Source: VFZN01 sp963709325 (GTDB taxonomy: Bacteria > Acidobacteriota > Vicinamibacteria > Vicinamibacterales > UBA2999). Taken from it: a stretch of DNA of 64,000 bases. A program made the position numbers and the translations under genes. The DNA is taken from the NCBI GenBank assembly GCA_963709325.1, contig CAVPVV010000003.1, forward strand, positions 124,001 to 188,000, written 5' to 3'. The notes under the pieces are model-generated. The model was not told the origin of the DNA and did not search any database. It saw nothing but the letters and a program-made list of their open reading frames with translations. Positions 25,467 through 34,090 of this stretch are shown piece by piece; position 1 is the stretch's first letter, and each line of letters starts with the position of its first letter.

Positions 25467-26818
25467 CCCCGCAGCCGGAAATCGTGCTCGAACCTTCCGC
25501 CAGCGCCGCTGCGACGCCTCGCGGCCTCCGCCGCATTCTCGGCGTCGGCTTCGGCCTTGCCGTGATCGTCGGCAGTACGCTCGGGGTCGGGATCCTTCGG
25601 ACACCGGGCCTCGTGGCCGGACAAGTCTCGAGTCCCGCGATCATCCTCGCCATCTGGCTGGTGGGTGGCCTCTACACATGCCTCTGCGCGGTGTGCCTGG
25701 CGGAGCTTGGAACGATGTATCCCGAGGCGGGCGGCTACTACGTGTACGCGCGACGCGCGTTCGGCGACACGGTGGGATTTGCGGTCGGCTGGACCGACTG
25801 GGTCACCTACTGCGCGGTGCTCGGGTACGTGTCGATTGCGGTCGGCGAATTCTCGGCGGTCCTGATGCCGGCCCTCGCCGGGTTCGCCAGGATCGTGGCG
25901 ATCGCCACGCTCATGGGTCTGGTCGGCCTGCAGTTGGCGGGGATCCGGGTCAGCAGCCGGTTCCAGGAGTGGACGACGGCGGTCAAGTTCGTCGCGTTTG
26001 TGGGCGTGATGGTCGCGGCGCTCATCTTCGCACCCGGCCTGCAGGCGGCGTCCGCCGCGTCGGCGCCGGCGTCGTTCGTCGGACTGATCGTTGCGCTGCA
26101 GTCGGTCGTCATCAGCTACGGCGGCTGGCAGAGCGCGCTCTACTTTGCGGAGGAAGATCGCGATCCCGATCGCAATCTGCCGCGATCGATGGTCGGCGGG
26201 GTCGTCTCGGTGATCGCCGTGTACCTGTTAGTGAACGTCGCGCTTCTCGCCGTGCTGCCGGTCGCCGACCTCGCGCGCTCGACGCTGCCAGCGGCCGACG
26301 CCGCGCAGGTCCTGGTCGGCGAGCGCGGCCGCCAGATCATCACCGTGCTGTCGATCATCTCGCTACCTCCGATGCTCAACGCCATCATGATGATCGGCAC
26401 GCGCATCCTCTTCGCTCTGGGTCGCGACGGCCTGCTGTGGAAACGCACCGCAGCCGTGTCGGCCACCGGCACCCCGGTCATGGCGCTGCTCCTGACCACC
26501 GCCGTTGCGGTGGCGCTCATCGCGACCGGCACCTTCCAGCGGCTGGTCGCGATCGTGTCGTTCTTTCTGGCGGCGAACTACAGCGTGTGCTGCCTGGCGC
26601 TCGTCGTGGAGCGACGCCGCCAGCCGCAGCGTGTCCGCCCCTTTCGCGCGTGGGGCTACCCGATGTCGGCGGGTTTGGTGCTGGCCGGCGCCACGGTGTT
26701 CATGGCGGGCGCAGTGGCCGGGGACACTGTGAACGCCGGTGGCGCCTTGGCGCTGCTGTTTGCCGGCCTGGCCGTGCGAGTCGCGATGCAGATGTCCGCG
26801 CCCCGCCCGGCTCGGTGA
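25463..26818 (+). CDS. APC-family amino acid permease
   Basis: The 451-residue protein starts at a GTG overlapping the cupin stop. About twelve hydrophobic helices follow a short polar N-terminus. Helix 1 carries GFGLAVIVGSTLGVGIL, the unwound GSxxGxGI substrate-binding motif of the APC superfamily. Helix 3 begins after YPEAGGYYVYARRAFG, another APC signature. It should exchange or symport amino acids or polyamines. The start is favoured over an upstream ATG because that one lies deep in the cupin gene. Confidence 0.85.
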   Translation: MTPQPEIVLEPSASAAATPRGLRRILGVGFGLAVIVGSTLGVGILRTPGLVAGQVSSPAIILAIWLVGGLYTCLCAVCLAELGTMYPEAGGYYVYARRAFGDTVGFAVGWTDWVTYCAVLGYVSIAVGEFSAVLMPALAGFARIVAIATLMGLVGLQLAGIRVSSRFQEWTTAVKFVAFVGVMVAALIFAPGLQAASAASAPASFVGLIVALQSVVISYGGWQSALYFAEEDRDPDRNLPRSMVGGVVSVIAVYLLVNVALLAVLPVADLARSTLPAADAAQVLVGERGRQIITVLSIISLPPMLNAIMMIGTRILFALGRDGLLWKRTAAVSATGTPVMALLLTTAVAVALIATGTFQRLVAIVSFFLAANYSVCCLALVVERRRQPQRVRPFRAWGYPMSAGLVLAGATVFMAGAVAGDTVNAGGALALLFAGLAVRVAMQMSAPRPAR

Positions 26819-26820
26819 TA

Positions 26821-26985
26821 GCTCCCAGTTCTCCGAATCCTCGATTCGTTGCGCTCGAGCACTTGTATCATCTGGAGCATCATCTCCACCCGCAGGTGCC
26901 GGATCACAAGTGGCCGGAGCTCGGACGGCGGCTTGACCCGTACTTCGCTGCCGTCGGGTTGCGCCAGCTGAGGCTCTCTTTCTGA
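26821..26985 (+). pseudogene. C-terminal fragment of a fatty acid desaturase
   Basis: The frame ending at TGA 26983-26985 reads RFVALEHLYHLEHHLHPQVP, then DHKWPELGRRLDPYFAAVG. The HLxHxxHH motif is the third histidine box of membrane desaturases, followed by the usual LP..L.P region. There is no start codon, and the first two histidine boxes are absent. The fragment begins directly after the permease stop, so it is a leftover of a deleted gene. Confidence 0.6.
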
Positions 26986-27058
26986 CGAACGGCAATCGCG
27001 GCTTTGCCGGCCCGATGCAATCGGGTGCTAACATGCCGCCCGCATTGTCGAGGTGCCG

Positions 27059-28129
27059 GTGCGAACTCTCAGTGTGCTGCTCACCCTCGTCGTTCCGGCC
27101 GTCGCCGCGACGCAGGGCCAAACGCTGCTGACGCGGGCGCTCGAGGACGCGCTTCGCTCGTTTCCCGCTCGAACCGGTGTGTACGTCAAACACTTGAAGA
27201 CCGGCGAGGAAGCCGCGGTCAGGGCCGACGAGGCCTTCAACAGCCAGAGTGTCATCAAGATCCCAATCCTGGTGCGAGCGTTCCAGCTCGCCGAGCAAGG
27301 CACGCTCGAGCTCGACGAACGCGTGACGCTCACGCGCGCCCTCCTGCGCGATGGCACCGGCATCTTCCAGTACGCGGACCTCGGCCTTTCGCCCACGCTC
27401 CGCGATCTGATTCAGCAGATGATCGTCACGAGCGACAACACGGCGACCGACATCATGACGACCCGCGTGGGCGGGGTGGAAGCGCTCAACGCGTGGCTCG
27501 CGGCGTCGGGGTATCGCCTGCGCATGATCAACCGCGGCTGGGAGTACCGGCGGAAGCTCCTCGCCAGGCTCGATCCGCGGTTTGCGGCGATTACGGCCGA
27601 GGAGGTGACCGGTCTGCAGTACGCGATGGCCGAGAACCCCGTCTTCGACCTCTACCGCCCGCTCTTCACCGGCGAGCGTCAGGAGTGGCTCGACGTCGTG
27701 CGGGATCCGGCGAACCGGCGGCGGCACGGCGAGAACCAGCGCCGCCTGATGGTCGAGGATCGCGACATCTGGCTCGGCGAGATCACCGCGCGCGAGATCG
27801 CGCGGATGCTCGAGGCGATCGAGCGCGAGACCATCGTCGCGCCGGCCAGCGCCGCGACGATGCGCACCTTCATGCGCCGCCAGCTGGCTGGATCGCGGCG
27901 CCTGCCGCACTTCGTGGATGTGCCTGTGGCGCACAAGACCGGCGATGCCGGCAACATCGCCAACGACGTCGGCATCATCTACGCGCGCTCGGGGCCGATT
28001 GTGATCGCCGTGCTCGCGGCGGGCATTACCGGATCGTATGGCGAAGCCGAGGACCGCATCGGCCGGATCGCCGAAATCGTCGTGAAGCACTTCGACGGCC
28101 CCGCCCCGAGGCGCCGGTCGCAACATTAG
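27059..28129 (+). CDS. Secreted class-A beta-lactamase-like serine hydrolase
   Basis: The 356-residue protein has a signal peptide (about 1-21) and the penicillin-recognising fold: nucleophile Ser64 and Lys67 in SQSVIKIP, the SDN motif in IVTSDNTATD, and KTG in PVAHKTGDAG. A long insert (about residues 150-235) lies where the omega loop would be, and I cannot identify a clear Glu166 equivalent. It may be a peptidoglycan or ester hydrolase rather than a resistance enzyme. GTG 27059 is chosen over GTG 27053 because a GAGG lies five bases before it. Confidence 0.78.
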   Translation: MRTLSVLLTLVVPAVAATQGQTLLTRALEDALRSFPARTGVYVKHLKTGEEAAVRADEAFNSQSVIKIPILVRAFQLAEQGTLELDERVTLTRALLRDGTGIFQYADLGLSPTLRDLIQQMIVTSDNTATDIMTTRVGGVEALNAWLAASGYRLRMINRGWEYRRKLLARLDPRFAAITAEEVTGLQYAMAENPVFDLYRPLFTGERQEWLDVVRDPANRRRHGENQRRLMVEDRDIWLGEITAREIARMLEAIERETIVAPASAATMRTFMRRQLAGSRRLPHFVDVPVAHKTGDAGNIANDVGIIYARSGPIVIAVLAAGITGSYGEAEDRIGRIAEIVVKHFDGPAPRRRSQH

Positions 28130-28322
28130 GGCCGTTTCGCTGTTGCGTAACGTCCCTTCTCGGCTCCTCCCCTACGAGCGCCGGAGCGTCACCGCCAGGA
28201 GATCAGCCGCGCCGACGATAACGGGGTTCGCCTGGCGGCCGGGGCTTGACCCGCTGACCGCCAACGCGATCGATTGCTTCTCGATCGCCCGTCGGGTCAG
28301 AGCACCTCTGCCATCCTGACGC

Positions 28323-28982
28323 TCAGTAACGCCGGAACGTGAGATTGAATCGCCCCGCGGGACCAAGAAACGCCGGCGCGGTGTCGGGAAGAATTCTCGA
28401 CACGCCGTGGTACCGGAGGCGCGACGCGCCGCCGAAGACGAAGACATCGCCGGATTCGAGCATCAGGGCCTCGACGGGATCGCGCCTGCGCGGGCCGCCA
28501 AAGAGGAACCTGGCCGTGTTACCAAGAGACACCGAGACGACAGGCCACCCTGCCTCGAGTGACGCGGGACGTTCATCCTTGTCCTGATGGAGTCCCAGCC
28601 GGCCGTCAGCGCCATAGTGGTTGACGAGGCAGATGTCCGGGCGATACTCGAAGCCAGCCTCCTGAGCAGCCGCACCCGCAAGCGCCACCCAGTCCTCGGG
28701 CACCGGTCCGACGGCTCTCTGGTCGTGGTCACTTCGCGTCGGTTCGTACGCGTAGGTCAGCGGGTTCCAGTGGCGCCCGAGGCACAGCATCCGTACGTGC
28801 ATTCGGCCACCGCCGCGTACGGTTGGCACGTAGCCCCCGCCCGGACCATCCATCAACCGGGCGCACTGGTCCGCGAGGTTCGCCTGCACCTCCGCGGACA
28901 GCCAGTTCTTCAACCAGACCGCTCCAGGGGCGAGCGCCACGAGCCGCCGCTCGCGAGGCAGGGACGACAGCAGGGCCGACAC
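28323..28982 (-). CDS. AlkB-like 2-oxoglutarate/Fe(II) dioxygenase
   Basis: The 219-residue protein starts at GTG 28982. It shows the AlkB pattern: NHYGADGRLGLHQDKDE with the H-x-D iron ligands, VVSVSLGNTARFLFGG, YHGVSRI with the distal His, and RFNLTFRR with the 2-oxoglutarate-binding Arg residues. AlkB enzymes reverse alkyl lesions in nucleic acids. A longer frame reaching 29168 has no conserved residues upstream. The 190 bases downstream hold only a short unassigned frame on the same strand. Confidence 0.88.
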   Translation of the reverse strand: MSALLSSLPRERRLVALAPGAVWLKNWLSAEVQANLADQCARLMDGPGGGYVPTVRGGGRMHVRMLCLGRHWNPLTYAYEPTRSDHDQRAVGPVPEDWVALAGAAAQEAGFEYRPDICLVNHYGADGRLGLHQDKDERPASLEAGWPVVSVSLGNTARFLFGGPRRRDPVEALMLESGDVFVFGGASRLRYHGVSRILPDTAPAFLGPAGRFNLTFRRY

Positions 28983-29267
28983 GACGCCATTATGGCCGCC
29001 CCGCCGTGATCCCGATACATGGCGGCTGCGAGATGATGGCGCTGTGCGGCACGTGAATCGGGCCTCTGACGAATCCAGGCCATCTCGATGCTGAAGATGT
29101 AGCCCCTGTGAGGGCTCTCCAGGCCTTTCCGTGCCTGAAGCTGCGCGTGGAACCGGATGCATGCTCACCGCATGGACGATGCTTGGCCCACAGCGACTCC
29201 GAGAACCAAGCGCCTGTTGGTAGTCTCGATCGCCCTTGCAGGACGCCTGCGCAGAACTACCGGTTGT

Positions 29268-29648
29268 TTATGCTGTGCGCAGCGGGAACATGGCGGTCAG
29301 CAGATCGTCGTCAGAAAACTCGTGAAACATCGCGGCGTCGAGACCGTGCACGGCTGCCTTCGCCAGATCCACGAGGAGACGAAGCGCCTTACGCTCGCCA
29401 TCGATCTGAGCCAATTGATCGGTCTGCACGAGGTATCGCCTGCGACCGAGCCAGCCGGCTGATCGGACGGAGAGATAGCGTACACGTCGAGCGCTTGCGT
29501 CGATGACCACGCCCTCAATGCTGCCGAGCCGCCGCCCTTCAGCGTTCAGGACATCCAGGTCGGAGAGGACGCCCGCCGGGCTGGTGACCTTCGAGGCATC
29601 AAGGTAGGAGAGTTCCGAAGTGGCGGAGAGCTGAGCATCGTTTTGCAT
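29268..29648 (-). CDS. PRC-barrel domain protein
   Basis: The 126-residue protein starts at ATG 29648 (MQNDAQLSATSELSYLDASK). It carries a PRC-barrel core: SDLDVLNAEGRRLGSIEGVV, then DASARRVRYLSVRS and GRRRYLVQTDQL. A short helical tail follows (LVDLAKAAVHGLDAAMF). Such proteins are common stress or envelope-associated small proteins; no partner can be named. It is transcribed away from the glucoamylase-family gene. Confidence 0.75.
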   Translation of the reverse strand: MQNDAQLSATSELSYLDASKVTSPAGVLSDLDVLNAEGRRLGSIEGVVIDASARRVRYLSVRSAGWLGRRRYLVQTDQLAQIDGERKALRLLVDLAKAAVHGLDAAMFHEFSDDDLLTAMFPLRTA

Positions 29649-29925
29649 TGCAGTCACTCCGCCTCGTTGTGATGCAATCGCCCTGCCAGCCACCCGATGA
29701 ACACCGTCAAGGAACTATAGTGGGTTCAAGCGCACGGAGCTTCTTTTCTTGATTCACGATGTAGATATTGCGCGCAAATAGCGGAACGCGCATTCGCAAT
29801 TCACTCCGCCAAACCGCGGCAACGCCGGTCGAGGTGGCATTGCGCCAGCGCACGTGCTTTGTGCTGCAGATGGCGTCAGCCGCGGTCCCATCGAACCGAG
29901 AACGTGGCGGAATGCAACTGACCTG

Positions 29926-31245
29926 ATGGCCAACACTCGAGGTTCCAGCGACGACCTCACGGGACCCCTGACCGATAAGGATCTCGGTCTGCTCCAGTTC
30001 ACGACGGTCCTCTACTATCTGCACGAAACAAATCCGGACAACGGGCTCGTCCGCGACAAGACCGACCCGAACGCGCCGGTCAGCATCGCTGCCGTCGGCA
30101 TGGCGCTCGCCACGATTCCGGTCGTCGTCGAGCGCGGCGTGCTCTACCGCGATTTCGCTGCGAAGATTACGCTGAAACGACTGCGGTACCTGCTCGCCTG
30201 CCCGCAGGGTCCCGAGCCGGACGCGTCGGGCTACAAGGGCTTCTTCTACCATTTCCTCGACATCGAGACCGGTCGCCGCGTCTGGCGATGCGAGCTGTCC
30301 ACGATCGACTCGGCGTTCTTGTTTGCCGGCGCCTTGACGGTCAGCGCGTATTTCGATCGTGATACGCCGCTCGAGGTCGAAATCCGAAGCCTGGCCGACC
30401 AGCTCTACCGTCGGGCAGATTGGAACTGGGCCTGTGACGGTGGTCCCACTCTCACACATGGCTGGCGGCCTGAGACCGGGTTCATCCGCCAGCGCTACGC
30501 CGGGTACGACGAGGGGTTGCTGCTGTACATCCTCGGTCTCGGGTCGCCGACGCATCCCCTGCCGCCCGAGAGCTACCGCGCCTATTGCGCGACGTACCAG
30601 TGGCGGAGCATCTACGGCCGCGAAGTGCTGTACTCGGGGCCGCTCTTCACGCACCAGCTCTCGCACATGTGGATCGACTTTCGCGGCATTCAGGACGCGT
30701 TCATGCATGGGCACGGGACTGACTACTTCGAGAACAGCCGGCAAGCGACGTTCGTGCAGCAGGACTACGCGATCCGCAATCCGATGGATTTCGCCGGCTA
30801 CGGCGAGCACTGCTGGGGATTCACCGCATGCGATGGGCCGGGCTGGCTCAAGCGCACGGTCAACGGCGTTCCACGAGAGTTCTACGACTATGTCGCTCGC
30901 GGCGCCCCGTTTGGTCCCGATGACGGCACGGTCGCGCCGTGGGTCGCCGTCGCCTCGCTGCCCTTTGCTCCTGAGATCGTGATCCCGACGATACGGCAAT
31001 TCGCGCACATGGACTTGGGCATGACGAATAAATACGGGTTCAAGCCGTCGTTCAATCAGACGTTTGCCATGCCCGAGAGCCCGACGGGGTGGTGGGTCAC
31101 GCCGTATCACTTCGGCATCGATCAAGGGCCGATCGTGCTGATGATCGAGAACTACCGGACCGGGCTGCTCTGGAACATCATGCGCCGCTGCCCGGCGATT
31201 CTGACCGGCCTGGCGCGGGCGGGATTCAGCGGCGGTTGGCTGTAA
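29926..31245 (+). CDS. Glucoamylase-family (PF10091-like) carbohydrate-active protein
   Basis: The 439-residue protein is all-helical in pattern and shows the family's signature: YSGPLFTHQLSHMWIDFRGI, then DYFENSRQATFVQQDYAIRN and HCWGFTACDGPG. It also has the early YKGFFYHFLDIETGRRVW. PF10091 proteins have an (alpha/alpha)6 barrel and occur in beta-glucan cyclases/phosphorylases and free forms. No signal peptide is clear from ATG 29926, though upstream in-frame starts exist. The ending MIENYRTGLLWNIMRRCP is typical of the family. Confidence 0.82.
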   Translation: MANTRGSSDDLTGPLTDKDLGLLQFTTVLYYLHETNPDNGLVRDKTDPNAPVSIAAVGMALATIPVVVERGVLYRDFAAKITLKRLRYLLACPQGPEPDASGYKGFFYHFLDIETGRRVWRCELSTIDSAFLFAGALTVSAYFDRDTPLEVEIRSLADQLYRRADWNWACDGGPTLTHGWRPETGFIRQRYAGYDEGLLLYILGLGSPTHPLPPESYRAYCATYQWRSIYGREVLYSGPLFTHQLSHMWIDFRGIQDAFMHGHGTDYFENSRQATFVQQDYAIRNPMDFAGYGEHCWGFTACDGPGWLKRTVNGVPREFYDYVARGAPFGPDDGTVAPWVAVASLPFAPEIVIPTIRQFAHMDLGMTNKYGFKPSFNQTFAMPESPTGWWVTPYHFGIDQGPIVLMIENYRTGLLWNIMRRCPAILTGLARAGFSGGWL

Positions 31246-31388
31246 CCGCGCTCGCCCCCCAACGTCGCCATCGGCCAAGCGCGACAATGCCTGATCGGCC
31301 GATACGGGCGACTAGATCCAGGCCCTTGTGGCACGCTGGCGAATCGCCGCTTGACAGCGCCTGAAACCGCGGCTAACGTCCGCGGCTG

Positions 31389-33109
31389 ATGAAGCGTCTT
31401 CCGGCGTTCGCTGATCGCAAGCCGGAGCCGGTGCTCTTCGTCGTCGCGGCGCTCCTCGCTGCGGCGGTCCTCGTGGTTTACCTTCAGCACCGAGCGATTG
31501 CGTCCTTTCGGCACGAGGCCGAGATGGTGGTCCGCGGCGTCTCGGAGAGCGCAGCCTCGCAGCTGGCGACCACGATCGCGCGGACGCTGAGCGGACCAGT
31601 TGAGGCGCTCAGCACGGTCAATCAGCCCGAGCTCAGTGCCGGCCGCATCGATCTGGTGGCGGACGCGTTTCGCCACGGATTCACCGAGTATCCTCAGGTC
31701 GCGCGATTCTTTCTGTGGCATGGTCTGAGCGACGCGATTGCGCCGAATGAAGTGATCTTCTTCGACCGGGACGCCGATGCCCGACGGCCCCCGGCGGCTG
31801 GCGGCGGCGAGCCATCCGCGTTGACATCCTTCTATCGAGATTCGGCGACCGGGCGCGTGCTCTATCGCGAAGCGCTCGCGCGCATGGCGCAGCGGAACTA
31901 CGCCGCGATCGAGCACGACATGGCCAGCGGCCATTACCTCAGCGTGATTCGCGTGTTCTGGGCCAGCCCGCGCCGGGAGACGCCGTTCACCGTCCTCGGC
32001 TTCATGGTCAATGTCGACGATGTGCGCGAGCGTCTCTTCGCCGATCTGCACCGGCAGCAGCTCGCAGCGCTGCTGGCCGGCGTCTACGACCTGCAGCTCC
32101 GGATTCTGGACGAGGCCGGACGCGAGGTGTTCGCGTCCGGCCGTCCGTTGCCGCAGCTGTCGGCGACGGCGACGTTCCGTCTCCAGTTCTTTCCTGACGG
32201 GATACGGGGGCGCATGGCGCCGGCGCCGCCCTCGCCTCTATGGAGTGTCGTGGTGGGGCCGTCCGGCGATCCCCGGATGGCCTTCTTCTCGGTGACGCAG
32301 GCCTACTGGCTGGCTGGTGTCTCGATCGTGCTCATCGTGGTGGCGTTGGGATTCGCCGTGCAGGGCCACCGGCGGTCGAAGGAACTGGCGCGCATGCAGT
32401 CCGATTTCATCGCCCACATGTCGCACCAGCTGAAAACGCCATTGTCGCTGCTCAGTGCCGTGCTCGAGACGATCAGGCTCGAGCGGGTGAAGTCGCCACA
32501 GAAGCTCGCCCGCTACCACGAAATCCTGTGGGAGCAGACCGACCGGCTGTCGTCGCTGGTCGAGCGTATCCTCGAGTTCTCGCGCGTCAAACGGCGAGGC
32601 ACGTCGTACGAGTTCGAGCGGCTCGATCTCACCGAGCTGGTGCGCGAAACCGCAGAGGCGTTCCAGCGCAGCCTCGAGCCCGATGGATTCGACATCGAGG
32701 TCGTCGGCAGCGGCACGCCAGTCGTCTGGGCCGATCCGGCGGCGCTCGAACAGGCCCTGGTGAATCTGCTCGACAACGCGGTGAAGTACTGGGAGAGAGC
32801 CGGTCGATTCGCGTCGACGTGAGCGCCGGACCTTCAGCGGCGACGATTGCTGTTACCGACCTGGGAATCGGAATCTCTGCCGACGAGCGCCCCCACATCT
32901 TCGATCGGTTTTATCGAGGGTCGGGGGCGACGCTGAATCGGCGCGGCTTCGGTTTGGGGCTCGCCATCTGCGTCGAGCTGGTCGCGGCCCATGGCGGTCG
33001 AGTACTGGTCGAGAGCGAACCAGGTCTCGGCAGTACTTTCACGATCAAGCTTCCGCGGCAGATTCTCGAGAGCGGTGGCGCAACCGAGCCGATCTCCAGA
33101 GCATCATGA
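31389..33109 (+). CDS. Membrane sensor histidine kinase, apparent frameshift
   Basis: The kinase has a first membrane helix at about residues 15-35, a roughly 270-residue extracytoplasmic sensor region, and a second helix at about 305-325. HisKA follows with His346 in AHMSHQLKTPLSL, then the N-box LVNLLDNAVKY. There the frame breaks. It resumes one base off as GESRSIRVDVSAG and runs through DLGIGISADERPHIFDRFYRG and FGLGLAICVELV. One base missing near 32791 would restore KYSGESRS, a normal kinase sequence. The total length (3n+2) agrees. It overlaps its OmpR-type regulator by ATGA. Confidence 0.82.
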
Positions 33110-33822
33110 ACGGCAAGGCTGTCGCAGGACCGTCGGCACCGCCGCGCGTGCTCGTCGTCGAGGACGAACCCGAGATGCGCGACCTGCTCGCTGACAACCT
33201 GGAACTCGAAGGCTACCGCGTGGCCGCCGTCGGATCCGCCGAGGAGGCCCTGCAGCGAATCGACCGGCATCCGTTCGCGCTGATCCTGCTGGACGTGATG
33301 CTTCCGCGGGCGAGCGGATTCGAGTTGTGCCGCACGGTCCGGGCGCGGGACGCCCGAATTCCGATCATCATGCTCACGGCCAGGACCGACGAATCCGACC
33401 GGGTCCTCGGCCTCGATCTCGGCGCCGACGACTACGTGAGCAAGCCGTTCAGCGTGCGCGAGCTGCTGGCGCGGGTGCGCGCGCAGCTTCGCCGCGAGGG
33501 CGTCACCGGCGAGCCCGACGACAGCGAGTTCGTCATCGGCGACATTCGCGTCAACCTCCGCACCTCATCGGTTACGCGAAGGAACCGCCACCTCGAGCTG
33601 TCACCTCATGAATTCGAGCTGTTGCGCTATCTCATTGCCCACCGCGGCGAAGTCGTCAGCCGCGAGCAGTTGCTGCGCGATGTGTGGGGCTACTCGCAGC
33701 TGTCGGTCACGCGCACGGTCGACAACTACATCTTCCGGCTTCGCAACCACGTCGAGCCCAGGCCGCACGATCCGCGATTCATCCTGACGGTGCACGGCAG
33801 CGGCTACCGTCTGGTTGTCTGA
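33106..33822 (+). CDS. OmpR/PhoB-family response regulator
   Basis: The 238-residue regulator has a receiver domain (Glu19-Asp20 acidic pair, phospho-acceptor Asp63 in LILLDVMLPR, Lys in DYVSKPFSVREL) and a winged-helix output domain. The latter includes LSPHEFELLRYLIAHRGEVV, VSREQLLRDVWGY and RTVDNYIFRLRNHVE. It pairs with the overlapping kinase. The next genes downstream on the same strand code for a propeller protein and a TonB-dependent receptor, which may be its targets; that is inference. Confidence 0.93.
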   Translation: MNGKAVAGPSAPPRVLVVEDEPEMRDLLADNLELEGYRVAAVGSAEEALQRIDRHPFALILLDVMLPRASGFELCRTVRARDARIPIIMLTARTDESDRVLGLDLGADDYVSKPFSVRELLARVRAQLRREGVTGEPDDSEFVIGDIRVNLRTSSVTRRNRHLELSPHEFELLRYLIAHRGEVVSREQLLRDVWGYSQLSVTRTVDNYIFRLRNHVEPRPHDPRFILTVHGSGYRLVV

Positions 33823-34034
33823 GCCAGTTGCCGCGCCGCGCGGAAACAATTCATAGACATCTCGGAAACACTAATTAACACGAGCGGTGACGGCCCGCTG
33901 ATAACATCCGCGCCCGCGAAGGGAGGCGGTGCGGCGCATTGCCGTTCGTCCATCCGGGATATATCTGGCGCATCCCAAATCAGTCAGCGTCTCTGAACGC
34001 ACGCCCAGCTGAAGCCTGACCGAAAGCCGTCGCC

Positions 34035-34075
34035 GCAGATCCTTCGATCTGCCGCAGCCGCGGACCTTCGGGTCC
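34035..34075 (+). promoter_or_regulatory. Two tandem stem-loops in the leader of the LVIVD gene
   Basis: Stem 1 is GCAGATC-CTTC-GATCTGC (34035-34052), a perfect 7-bp stem with a 4-base loop. Stem 2 is GGACC-TTCG-GGTCC (34062-34075), a perfect 5-bp stem with a UUCG tetraloop. The second ends two bases before the ribosome site AGGAAGGA and 15 bases before the ATG at 34091. Neither is followed by a T-run. They could stabilise the mRNA 5' end or affect translation. Confidence 0.55.
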
Positions 34076-34090
34076 ACAGGAAGGACATTC

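Noticed and set aside
28172..28322. Minus-strand frame after the AlkB-like gene, with protein-like sequence (ALAVSGSSPGRQANPVIVGA)
   Set aside because: It has no start outside the AlkB gene and no family I can name; it may be a gene fragment but cannot be supported.
29854..29925. Upstream start for the glucoamylase-family gene
   Set aside because: The extra residues are not conserved in character and give no signal peptide; ATG 29926 is preferred, though not proven.
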